A stretch of DNA of 6,547 bases, taken from NCBI GenBank assembly GCA_016282815.1, contig JAEELU010000141.1:1-6547 (forward strand), written 5' to 3'. The position numbers were made by a program, and so were the translations under genes. The stretch comes from Acholeplasmatales bacterium (GTDB lineage: Bacteria > Bacillota_I > Bacilli_A > Acholeplasmatales > Anaeroplasmataceae). The notes under the pieces are model-generated. The model ran no database searches. It worked only from the letters and a program-made list of their open reading frames with translations, and had not been told where the DNA came from. This document shows, piece after piece, positions 1-6,292 of this stretch. Numbering within the stretch: position 1 is the first letter of the stretch; each line of letters starts with the position of its first letter.

Positions 1-1511
1 AGGCTATAGTAATGCTTACCATTATTATTAACTAATATTTGATATTCGCCATTAACACTCTCATTACCAAAATAATCACTTATTATTTCACCATCATAAT
101 CATCATCTATAAGTCCATAAAATATAAGCTTTCTTCTTAATTCATCCATATCTAGTGGATTATTAGCATTACATCTTAATGTGTATTCAATTATTATTTG
201 ATCTGATGTAGAAACAATACTTGATGTGATATTATTCTCAGTATTCTCGGTTGTAGTAGGCTCTATAGTTTTTACTGGCTCCTCATGAGGTATATCATCC
301 TCTATTATGTATTTAATTGTCTTTTTAGCCTCATTACCACTATTATCCTCACATAATATTAAAAACCTAAATGTACCACCCTTATTTAATTCATCAGAAT
401 AATTATCTAAATTAGTAATTCTTATTCTATCAGTTAAATCACCATCTATTTCATCAAAAGCCTTATAGTTCTTTAATACCTCAAATATATCTACTGCTTT
501 TTTTGATAGCTTATCATTAATAACGTTAGTATTACCCTTTATGATTGGTGGTATATCATCGACAACACTAATCATACCCTCAGATTCAAATTCAATATCA
601 TCATTCTTATAATAAAAGGTGACTGGATAATTACCTAATATATTACTCTTACCATAAAAATAATCAGAATATAATACATATTCATTTATATTAAAATCCA
701 TATTATATCCATGAATATGATTATTCCTATATTCATTCATATTCATAGGATTCTTATAGCTTACTGTAATATCATCACATATTATTGATGTAGAATCATA
801 AATACGTATTATGTAATGATTAATATATAATACTCCTTCTGAAATCAAATGACATGAATAGAATTCATATGTCCCAACATTATTACTATCATAGCCTCCA
901 ATCATAAAATCATATTGATTCTCACTATAATTTGTATTATTTAATTCATCTAAGCTTTTAGCATTATCTATATAATATATCTCATCATATTTCTTTTCCT
1001 TAATTAATAGGGTATTAACATATTCAAACCCCATATAATCCATAAATGAAAAGAATTGTTCCTTATTAATTCCATCCGTTCTCATATTATTAAAATCTAT
1101 TTTAAATATAGAATCATATTTTCTTAAATCTAAGGATGTAGATTCTACATTATCAGGAGTAATTAATAGGAATACATCCTCATCTATAACAAAATATAAA
1201 TATAAACCCTTATTATCCTTAACATAATAATATATTTCTAATTTCATATCATTATCTATCGAAATAGCAATATGATATTCTCCATCTAATATATTATCAA
1301 TACTAGGATAATTAACCATTTTATAGCTAATACCATTAAGCATCCTATCATTAATAAATATGTAATTAAATTGATATGCTTTATATATAGATAAATCCAT
1401 ATTTGATTCAGCTACATAATCATCAATGGTTTTACTACTTCCCTTGGTATTAATAAATAATAATGGTATAAAGGATAATATTATTAATAATATACTAAGC
1501 CTTCTTTTCAT
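1..1511 (-). CDS. Secreted/surface protein with Ig-like modules, 3' end beyond window (paralogue of the upstream gene)
   Basis: No stop codon occurs from the ATG at 1511-1509 to the window edge, giving 503 complete codons; the C-terminus is missing. The protein starts MKRRLSILLIILSF, a basic N-terminus followed by a hydrophobic stretch (about residues 5-20), so it is probably exported. No lipobox Cys or clear Ala-X-Ala cleavage site is visible. Residues about 30-240 are Asn/Asp/Tyr/Ile-rich and unrecognised. Residues about 290-406 look like bacterial Ig-like modules of the DUF5011 type: a SVVDDIPPIIKG junction (315-326), then DEIDGDLTDRI (353-363) and CEDNSGNEA (387-395). A short Thr/Ser linker (about 418-437) leads into another module (about 438-503) that aligns with the C-terminal module of the preceding gene (GEY, then NG, then Y). 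No Trp occurs in the visible part. A membrane tail like the neighbour's is expected but not seen. The function is unknown; a cell-surface adhesin or binding role is inference. Confidence 0.85.
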   Translation of the reverse strand, partial: MKRRLSILLIILSFIPLLFINTKGSSKTIDDYVAESNMDLSIYKAYQFNYIFINDRMLNGISYKMVNYPSIDNILDGEYHIAISIDNDMKLEIYYYVKDNKGLYLYFVIDEDVFLLITPDNVESTSLDLRKYDSIFKIDFNNMRTDGINKEQFFSFMDYMGFEYVNTLLIKEKKYDEIYYIDNAKSLDELNNTNYSENQYDFMIGGYDSNNVGTYEFYSCHLISEGVLYINHYIIRIYDSTSIICDDITVSYKNPMNMNEYRNNHIHGYNMDFNINEYVLYSDYFYGKSNILGNYPVTFYYKNDDIEFESEGMISVVDDIPPIIKGNTNVINDKLSKKAVDIFEVLKNYKAFDEIDGDLTDRIRITNLDNYSDELNKGGTFRFLILCEDNSGNEAKKTIKYIIEDDIPHEEPVKTIEPTTTENTENNITSSIVSTSDQIIIEYTLRCNANNPLDMDELRRKLIFYGLIDDDYDGEIISDYFGNESVNGEYQILVNNNGKHYYS

Positions 1512-4041
1512 TCTTATTCTTCCTTAGCATATAAACAATAATTATTATTAGGAATAATATAACAGCACCTGCCCCTATTAGAATATAAAGTGTTGTGCTA
1601 TCCTTCTTTTCAGTAGTCTTTTTATTATTATCTACTACATCAAGCTTATAGCTTATTTTCGCGCCATTTGGATATTTAATTGTAACTAAATATTCACCAC
1701 CAACATCAGGTGTATCAAAATATGAGCTTTCAATAGTTACTGAATCATATTCATCTATACTTATAATATCTGAATCTAATAGTGAATCCTTTATATTATC
1801 AATTGTTAATCTATTATTTACACTTGTAGAAAGCCTAAACTCCTCATTACTTGTGTTTCTCTTAGTAATTGATGAGGTAGTAGATTTAGTAGTAGATGGT
1901 GTAATACTTGTTTCTACATTAAATGTACTAGTAGTAGTCGAATCTACTACTGTTGGAATATTAATCTTAGATTTAGATGGAATGATATCTAATGATTCCT
2001 TTGAGGTTGATGGAATAGCTGTAGTAGTTGTAGATGCTTTAGAGGTGCTAGGTACTACATTTGTTGTAGGTATACTAGTACTTGGTGTGGTAGTAGGAAT
2101 TGACCTTGATGTAGAGGTGCTACTACTAGATGAAATACTAGGTGTAGATGATTGTGATGGCTCTACTCCAGTAGTGCTTGATGATTTATTAAATCTTGAC
2201 ATCATCTCATCATATGATTTTTTCATGGATAACACCGCATCCCATCCTGTATACTCCGTTGTTGTAGATGGAGTTACACTTGATGAGGTAGCCTTAGTAG
2301 ATGATGAGCTAGTAACGCTTGGCTTACTACTTGGTGTACTTGTAGATGTAGAGCTACTTGTAGAAGGTGTAGTATTTGATGTAGATGATGTTATAAATTG
2401 ATCCCAATAGTTAGTTGATGTTTGAGGATTTGTTGTAGCACTTGATGATATAGCCGAGCTAGTAGCTGGACTAGTTGTTGTAGCACTTGATGATGTGGCT
2501 GGACTAGTAGCTGATGGAGTATTCGATGTAATTTGTGTACTAGAGCTTGATTTAGATGTAGATGGGGCCACTGTAGGCGTGCTAGTGCTTGACGGAAGGC
2601 TTGTAGTAGTTGAATTAGATGTTGTAGTATATTCCTCCCAATAGCTTGAGCTGGCTGGAATAGACCCAGTCGTTGATTCACTACTACTTGTTACACTAGG
2701 ATTCGAATTTGGACCTACAGAAACATATATAACAATATCCTTATAGCTATGATTACCAAACTTGTCATATGCATTTATTCTAACGCTATATTGACCTGCC
2801 TTATTATAATTATTTTGATAATAATTATTCTCATCACCTATATCCTCAGGTTCAATATAAACTCCTTCATTACTATAATCATCTATCGCTCTAAATTCTC
2901 TTTTTATATCATCAATAGTTAATCTATTCTCAGTATTAGTTTCTAAATAATCAGGTCCTGATATTTCAGGTGCTAAATCATCCACTACAACTATTCTTGC
3001 CGTTTTTCTATAAATACCATTATCAGCAGTACCTATAGTTACACTATAATCATAGCCTCCTATTTCACCAGTATGATTAAAATATTCTGTTTTTAAATCT
3101 ATATCATTATAATCGATTGATATATTAACTTTATCTAATATATCGAATTTATCCATTGGTTCATAATATTTAACAAAAATATTATCTATTTCTATTGGAT
3201 TATAGTCTATAGCCCTAACTGTAATATCCTTAATATATAGCTCCTGATACATTCCCATACCACGAAGCCTAATATTATAATTATTAGGACTTACATTATC
3301 AGGATCATAGGTATAACTAATTATTTCATAATCATCTACTCTAACAGCATATTCAATATAATCAGCAGTAACCCCTACCTTCTTAGCAATCTCTTCTCTA
3401 CTAATCGGATTATTATAATCTATAGTAACAGTATTATTAGTTTTATCTATATCATAATTAACAAATATCATATCAGTGTAAAGTAATGGTAATATTGCCT
3501 CAAAAGATCTTTTATTACCACTTCCATATATAGTAAGGCCACTCGCATCAGATTGCTTACCTACTACACAGCAATCTACCTTCTCTCCATAATATTCATT
3601 AAAATCAAAGCCTGTAAATTCATGATATTCTCCTGTAGCACTCTCAGATATTGGTAAATAATAATATTCCATATCATCAAATATATAATGTATTTCCTTG
3701 ACAATAGAATCCTCTACTATTATTCTAAGCATTAGATACGTTTGTACTACATGATCATCAAATATTACATCAAGCCTATTAATATATTCAAATGTACCTC
3801 TAATACCATATGGAGCGAACACATTCCTATACTGTTCCCTCAAGGCATCCATATCGACACCATAATGTGGAGATATATGACAAAATGTAACACCAGGTGT
3901 ACGCATACCATCTCGTTCATTATTCGTAACCTCTAGATATCCGTCGGGTACATAGCCTTTAGCACTAGCATCAATTAGACTAATACTAAAGGACATTAAA
4001 AATAAAAATACAACAATAAAAAATAACTTAATTCTTCTCAT
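1495..4041 (-). CDS. Membrane-anchored surface protein with Ig-like modules and a long Ser/Thr-rich stalk
   Basis: 848 aa. I chose the ATG at 4041-4039 (MRRIKLFFIVVFLF) over an in-frame ATG 14 codons upstream, because it has a strong AAAAGGAG 9 bases away and begins directly with a signal peptide; likely cleavage is after Ala27 (DASA/KG). Residues about 28-200 are not recognised and hold the only Cys residues (54, 157, 158). Residues about 200-345 appear to hold beta-rich modules. VVVDDLAPEISG (351-362) opens an Ig-like module to about 441 with AYDKFGNHS (424-432), typical of DUF5011-like folds. Residues about 448-730 are a Ser/Thr-rich low-complexity stalk with three aromatic islands. A second module (about 736-805) repeats the NRLTID[D/N]IK opening of the first. 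One transmembrane helix (about 818-839) and a basic tail RKNKNEKKA end the protein; there is no LPXTG, so it is probably held in the membrane rather than by sortase. The stop overlaps the next gene by 17 bases. The architecture suggests a stalked surface adhesin or receptor; the ligand is unknown. Confidence 0.9.
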   Translation of the reverse strand: MRRIKLFFIVVFLFLMSFSISLIDASAKGYVPDGYLEVTNNERDGMRTPGVTFCHISPHYGVDMDALREQYRNVFAPYGIRGTFEYINRLDVIFDDHVVQTYLMLRIIVEDSIVKEIHYIFDDMEYYYLPISESATGEYHEFTGFDFNEYYGEKVDCCVVGKQSDASGLTIYGSGNKRSFEAILPLLYTDMIFVNYDIDKTNNTVTIDYNNPISREEIAKKVGVTADYIEYAVRVDDYEIISYTYDPDNVSPNNYNIRLRGMGMYQELYIKDITVRAIDYNPIEIDNIFVKYYEPMDKFDILDKVNISIDYNDIDLKTEYFNHTGEIGGYDYSVTIGTADNGIYRKTARIVVVDDLAPEISGPDYLETNTENRLTIDDIKREFRAIDDYSNEGVYIEPEDIGDENNYYQNNYNKAGQYSVRINAYDKFGNHSYKDIVIYVSVGPNSNPSVTSSSESTTGSIPASSSYWEEYTTTSNSTTTSLPSSTSTPTVAPSTSKSSSSTQITSNTPSATSPATSSSATTTSPATSSAISSSATTNPQTSTNYWDQFITSSTSNTTPSTSSSTSTSTPSSKPSVTSSSSTKATSSSVTPSTTTEYTGWDAVLSMKKSYDEMMSRFNKSSSTTGVEPSQSSTPSISSSSSTSTSRSIPTTTPSTSIPTTNVVPSTSKASTTTTAIPSTSKESLDIIPSKSKINIPTVVDSTTTSTFNVETSITPSTTKSTTSSITKRNTSNEEFRLSTSVNNRLTIDNIKDSLLDSDIISIDEYDSVTIESSYFDTPDVGGEYLVTIKYPNGAKISYKLDVVDNNKKTTEKKDSTTLYILIGAGAVILFLIIIIVYMLRKNKNEKKA
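1521..1525 (-). promoter_or_regulatory. Shine-Dalgarno AAGGA of the truncated surface-protein gene
   Basis: AAGGA (plus-strand tcctt) lies 9 bases before the ATG at 1511. It is inside the coding sequence of the preceding gene, within the codons of its basic C-terminal tail. It supports this ATG as the start and indicates translation from the same mRNA as the upstream gene. Confidence 0.7.
1852..2700 (-). other. Ser/Thr-rich low-complexity stalk region (residues about 448-730 of the 848-aa surface protein)
   Basis: About 283 codons are mostly Ser and Thr with scattered Pro and Ala, encoded by TCA/AGT/AGC and ACT/ACA-type codons. On the DNA this gives degenerate trinucleotide patterns (gta/tag/gat runs on the plus strand). 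Such regions in Gram-positive surface proteins are usually extended stalks, often O-glycosylated. Glycosylation here is inference; no glycosyltransferase gene is in the window. The stalk is interrupted by YWEEY (467-471), YWDQF (545-549) and a Trp-led stretch WDAVLSMKKSYDEMMSRF (600-617). Confidence 0.9.
2431..2520 (-). repeat. Two-copy 45-bp tandem repeat in the Ser/Thr stalk
   Basis: Copies at 2431-2475 and 2476-2520 abut exactly. The first 19 bases (plus strand) are identical, and I count 36 of 45 matching positions overall. The period is 15 codons, so frame is kept: residues 508-522 read TPSATSPATSSSATT and 523-537 read TSPATSSAISSSATT. It looks like an old duplication that has since diverged, of the kind that changes stalk length. 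Confidence 0.85.
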
Positions 4042-4050
4042 AAAAAATGA

Positions 4051-4058
4051 CTCCTTTT
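4051..4058 (-). promoter_or_regulatory. Strong Shine-Dalgarno AAAAGGAG deciding the start of the 848-aa surface protein
   Basis: AAAAGGAG (plus-strand ctcctttt) sits 9 bases before the ATG at 4041. Its position inside the longer possible reading frame (ATG at 4083) argues that the longer start is not used, because the upstream extension contains this ribosome binding site and would bury the signal peptide. Confidence 0.85.
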
Positions 4059-4072
4059 CAAATGTACATAAA

Positions 4073-4102
4073 ATAATAGTCAAATTCTTCGAAAATTTAT
4101 CA
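4073..4102 (-). promoter_or_regulatory. Weak candidate promoter for the surface-protein operon
   Basis: The 105-base gap 4042-4146 must hold this operon's promoter if the terminator at 4112-4141 is efficient. A -10-like TATTAT (4073-4078) has only a poor -35 (TGATAA at 4097-4102, 18-base spacer). A TTGACT at 4078-4083 overlaps it but has no good -10 at 16-18 bases. An imperfect inverted repeat, aaatt-n7-aattt, lies at 4082-4098. The region is AT-rich, so such matches arise easily by chance. Confidence 0.25.
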
Positions 4103-4111
4103 TTTTTTTAC

Positions 4112-4141
4112 AAAAAAAAAGAGAATTTTTTAATTCTCCTT
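4112..4141 (-). terminator. Rho-independent terminator ending the purA operon
   Basis: Read on the minus strand, GAGAATT (4138-4132), an AAAA loop and AATTCTC (4127-4121) form a perfect 7-bp stem, extendable by a G-T wobble and A-T pairs at its base. Nine T residues follow (4120-4112). It begins 6 bases after the stop codon of the NifX-like gene and separates this operon from the surface-protein operon. Confidence 0.85.
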
Positions 4142-4146
4142 AATTT

Positions 4147-4485
4147 TTAGTGATGACAACCACATTCACTAGCACCAGAAAAGCTTAAATTACCCTTTAG
4201 GAATTCATTGATTACAATATCAACGTTACCTGATGCGTTATTAAATATTCTTATATTTTTAGCCATAAGTGATTCAACAGCATGACCACCTAAGCCTCCG
4301 CAAATTAATGTATCTACATTATTAAGAGCTAATAAATCAGCTAGGGTATGATGTGAATATTCTCCACAATCTATTACCCTACTAGACTTAATTTCATTAT
4401 TATCTATTTCATAAATTTTGAATTGTCTAGTCTTACCATAATGCATAAACACATTTCCATTTTCATATGTTATAGCAACTATCAT
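4147..4485 (-). CDS. NifX/NafY-like dinitrogenase iron-molybdenum cofactor family protein
   Basis: 112 aa, the usual size of a single-domain member of the Nitro_FeMo-Co family (the fold shared by NifX, NafY and the C-terminus of NifB). Visible family features are the opening MIVAITYENGNVFMHYGKT, with an F-x-H-[F/Y]-G-type motif around His15 followed by QFKIYEID; Cys40-Gly and His45-His46; a glycine-rich ICGGLGGHAVESL (61-73); and a terminal metal-ligand cluster ECGCHH (107-112). Characterised relatives bind Fe-S or FeMo-co precursors. Small stand-alone versions occur widely in anaerobes without nitrogenase, and their role is mostly unknown. The ATG overlaps the stop of the DUF523 gene (ATGA, 4 bases) and only a weak purine-rich stretch precedes it, so translation is probably coupled. 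No nif gene is in view, so a nitrogen-fixation role is not supported; metal or Fe-S binding is a reasonable inference. Confidence 0.85.
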   Translation of the reverse strand: MIVAITYENGNVFMHYGKTRQFKIYEIDNNEIKSSRVIDCGEYSHHTLADLLALNNVDTLICGGLGGHAVESLMAKNIRIFNNASGNVDIVINEFLKGNLSFSGASECGCHH

Positions 4486-4913
4486 AATATTTCTTCTATC
4501 TCTTTCTCAGTTATTATTTTAATACCTAGCTTTGATAAGCCCTCGGCAGTAATACCCATACCATGTATTTTGTTACCAGTAAATGTACCATCATAAATAT
4601 ATTTACTACCACATGAAGGACTTCCATCCTTAAGTACTGCATATTTTATTTCTTCGTTTTCAATAAGCTTTAATACCTTATCAAGGCCTAATAAATAATT
4701 ATTAGTAACATCATCACCATTTTTATTAATAACCCTATCATTTATTCTTTCTGATGGAATTCTAGGAATACCTAAGCCACCCATCACCTCAGGACAAATT
4801 GGAATAATAATATATTTTTCCTTTAGCCTTTCTACTAAGGGATTATAATTATTTCCTCCATTATATTTAGTATTATTACCTAAAATACATGATGATACTA
4901 TTATTTTATCCAT
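4482..4913 (-). CDS. DUF523 family protein, TudS-like [4Fe-4S] desulfidase
   Basis: 143 aa, full length for the single-domain DUF523 family. Diagnostic motifs are SSCILG (7-12), followed by a KYNGGNNYN variant of the usual R-Y-[D/N]-G segment, CPEVMGGLGIPRIPSE (40-55), GDDVTNNYLLG (66-76), LKDGSPSCGSKYIYDGTF (94-111) and GMGITAEGL (118-126). Cys9, Cys40 and Cys101 match the three conserved Cys that hold a [4Fe-4S] cluster in the characterised member TudS, which removes sulfur from 2-thiouracil. The acidic residue after CP (Glu42) and the Ser residues before Cys101 are also kept. Whether this protein uses thiouracil or another thio-compound cannot be told from sequence. Its start codon shares one base with the purA stop (TAATG) and an AAGGA lies 9 bases upstream inside purA, so it is co-transcribed with purA. 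Confidence 0.9.
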   Translation of the reverse strand: MDKIIVSSCILGNNTKYNGGNNYNPLVERLKEKYIIIPICPEVMGGLGIPRIPSERINDRVINKNGDDVTNNYLLGLDKVLKLIENEEIKYAVLKDGSPSCGSKYIYDGTFTGNKIHGMGITAEGLSKLGIKIITEKEIEEIL

Positions 4914-6193
4914 TAAAATATTTCCTTAAGCTTAATTGTTTGTTTACGATCTGGACCAACAGAGAAAATAACAACCTCACACTTAGTTAATTCCTCTATC
5001 TTTCTTAAATACTTCTTAGCATTCTCTGGTAATTCATCAAATGATGTAACATGAGTTATATCCTCATCCCAGCCTGGCATTTCAACATATACAGGCTTTA
5101 CTCTTTCTAATTCTGCTAATGTTGCAGGCATAGTCTTTAGAATTTGACCATCTAGCTCATATGCATAGCAAATCTTTAATGTCTTAATACCAGATAATAC
5201 ATCAAATAGCATTAATGATAAATAATTAATACCTGATACCCTTCTTGCATAATTTAACGCAACACAATCTAAATATCCTACTCTTCTAGGACGTTTAGTT
5301 ACTGTACCGTATTCATGACCACGCTCACGGATATAATCTGCAAGCTCATCATGTAGCTCAGTTGGGAATGGACCCTCACCAACTCTTGTTGTATAGGCCT
5401 TACAAATACCTAATACATTATTTATATACTTAGGAGCAATACCAGCATTTAGTGGTACTGAAGCGCCTGTAGGTGATGATGATGTAACATAAGGATATGT
5501 TCCATGATCAAGACATAGCATAACACCCTGGGCACCCTCAAATAAAATCTTTGAGCCCTTTTCAATTTCTTCTTCTAATAATAATGATGTATCACAAACG
5601 TACTTCTTTAATTTCTTACCGTATTCTACATATTCATTATAGATATCATCGTAGCTTACCTCATCAAGGCCAAGCATCTTTAATTCCATATTTTTAATAG
5701 TTACAGTAGCCTTTAATGCTTTAGCAAATTCCTCAGGATTAATTAGATCACACATTCTAATACCAATTCTATTTGCCTTATCAGCATATGCAGGTCCGAT
5801 ACCACGCTTAGTAGTACCAATTTTCTTATCACCCTTAAATTGCTCAAATGCACCATCTAGCATTTCATGATAAGGTAATACAATGTGTGCTCTATTAGAA
5901 ATAAATAATTGATAATCCTTTATTCCTCTAGCCTCAAGTCCTGCTAGCTCCTCTAAAGCCTGCTTAGGATTGATAACCATACCATTAGCCATTACATTCT
6001 TGATTTTTGGATTGAAAATTCCAGAAGGTATACTTCTTAATGCGAATTTTTCACCATCAAAATTGATAGTGTGTCCTGCATTATTACCACCCTGGCTTCT
6101 TACTACTACGTCAGCCTCTTGAGCTAGGTAATCAGTTATTTTACCCTTACCCTCATCGCCCCATTGGCTTCCTACTACTACTAAAGTACTCAT
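4913..6193 (-). CDS. purA: Adenylosuccinate synthetase
   Basis: 426 aa, full length for bacterial PurA. It is a cytoplasmic enzyme that converts IMP, aspartate and GTP to adenylosuccinate, GDP and phosphate, the first step from IMP to AMP. The N-terminal phosphate-binding signature GSQWGDEGKGK (8-18) carries the catalytic Asp13, and GHT (40-42) the catalytic His41. The second signature GTTKRGIGPAYADKA is at 126-140. FEGAQG (218-223) and LDHGTYPYVTSSSPTGA (228-244) line the IMP pocket. RVGEGPFPTE (270-279) and TVTKRPRRVGYLD (297-309) follow, the latter in the loop that binds aspartate and IMP. The guanine-recognition segment reads LFDVLSGI (329-336), keeping the key Asp and resembling Firmicutes forms, and the end SVGPDRKQTI (411-420) is typical. 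No key residue is missing. Start: ATG at 6193, with GGAG 8 bases upstream and a good promoter about 30 bases upstream. It leads the operon with the DUF523 and NifX-like genes. Confidence 0.98.
   Translation of the reverse strand: MSTLVVVGSQWGDEGKGKITDYLAQEADVVVRSQGGNNAGHTINFDGEKFALRSIPSGIFNPKIKNVMANGMVINPKQALEELAGLEARGIKDYQLFISNRAHIVLPYHEMLDGAFEQFKGDKKIGTTKRGIGPAYADKANRIGIRMCDLINPEEFAKALKATVTIKNMELKMLGLDEVSYDDIYNEYVEYGKKLKKYVCDTSLLLEEEIEKGSKILFEGAQGVMLCLDHGTYPYVTSSSPTGASVPLNAGIAPKYINNVLGICKAYTTRVGEGPFPTELHDELADYIRERGHEYGTVTKRPRRVGYLDCVALNYARRVSGINYLSLMLFDVLSGIKTLKICYAYELDGQILKTMPATLAELERVKPVYVEMPGWDEDITHVTSFDELPENAKKYLRKIEELTKCEVVIFSVGPDRKQTIKLKEIF
4923..4927 (-). promoter_or_regulatory. Shine-Dalgarno AAGGA of the DUF523 gene, inside the 3' end of purA
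   Basis: AAGGA (plus-strand tcctt) lies 9 bases before the ATG at 4913 and within the last codons of purA (the KLKEIF tail). It supports this start and tight coupling within the operon. Confidence 0.7.
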
Positions 6194-6201
6194 GACTCCA
6201 T

Positions 6202-6205
6202 CTCC
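6202..6205 (-). promoter_or_regulatory. Shine-Dalgarno GGAG of purA
   Basis: GGAG (plus-strand ctcc) lies 8 bases before the purA ATG. A second GGAG only 2 bases from the ATG is too close to act. The spacing supports the start at 6193. Confidence 0.7.
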
Positions 6206-6223
6206 ATTTCAAACAACACATTA

Positions 6224-6252
6224 ATTATACTATACATAGTATAAAAAAACAA
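6224..6252 (-). promoter_or_regulatory. Vegetative (SigA-type) promoter of purA operon
   Basis: On the minus strand: TTGTTT (-35, 6252-6247), a 17-base spacer, then consensus TATAAT (-10, 6229-6224). Transcription would begin near 6217, leaving a 5' leader of only about 24 bases, just enough for the ribosome binding site and too short for a purine riboswitch. The promoter lies directly downstream of the terminator of the PtsI-like gene, so purA is independently transcribed. Confidence 0.8.
6226..6243. promoter_or_regulatory. 18-bp palindrome across the purA promoter, possible operator
   Basis: Plus strand tatactat-ac-atagtata: two perfect 8-bp arms around a 2-bp centre. It covers most of the -35/-10 spacer and four bases of the -10 box, where a bound repressor would block RNA polymerase. 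It does not resemble the Bacillus PurR box (which carries a central CCGAAC). The AT-rich composition and overlap with TATAAT make chance possible. The regulator is unknown. Confidence 0.45.
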
Positions 6253-6267
6253 ATGTTAATATTTTTT

Positions 6268-6292
6268 AAAAAAGAAAAGGGATTTCTCCCTT
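6268..6292 (-). terminator. Rho-independent terminator after the PtsI-like gene
   Basis: On the minus strand, AAGGGA (6292-6287), a GAAA loop and TCCCTT (6282-6277) form a perfect 6-bp stem with a stable tetraloop. It is followed by TTCTTTTTT (6276-6268). It starts 7 bases after the stop codon at 6300. Confidence 0.85.

Noticed and set aside
1597..1611. LPXTG-type sortase signal before the C-terminal helix of the surface protein
   Set aside because: The residues before the helix (EKKDSTTLYI) contain no LPXTG or close variant; simple membrane anchoring fits better.
1853..2401. Plus-strand open frame of 182 codons opposite the Ser/Thr stalk
   Set aside because: It is antisense to low-complexity Ser/Thr codons, which read as Val/Leu/Asp repeats in this frame. 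It shows no recognisable protein features.
2391..2681. Minus-strand open frame of 96 codons in another frame inside the stalk (Gln/Leu/His-rich)
   Set aside because: It is a frame-shifted reading of the same repeats and lies wholly inside a well supported gene.
1852..2700. CRISPR-like or minisatellite array, from the repeated gta/tag patterns
   Set aside because: There are no regularly spaced identical repeats with unique spacers, and the pattern follows Ser/Thr codons in one continuous frame.
3742..3936. Plus-strand open frame of 64 codons
   Set aside because: It is antisense to the N-terminal region of the surface protein and has no recognisable family features.
4042..4083. A longer start (ATG at 4083, reading MTIILCTFEK) for the 848-aa surface protein
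   Set aside because: The extension contains the strong AAAAGGAG ribosome binding site of the downstream ATG and would put a non-hydrophobic stretch ahead of a good signal peptide.
4482..4913. Mycoplasma-type code (TGA read as Trp), suggested by the AT-rich composition
   Set aside because: Trp in the genes is encoded by TGG, no gene has an internal TGA, and the DUF523 protein ends at its expected length at a TGA. That stop alone would not be decisive, because a TAG follows immediately.
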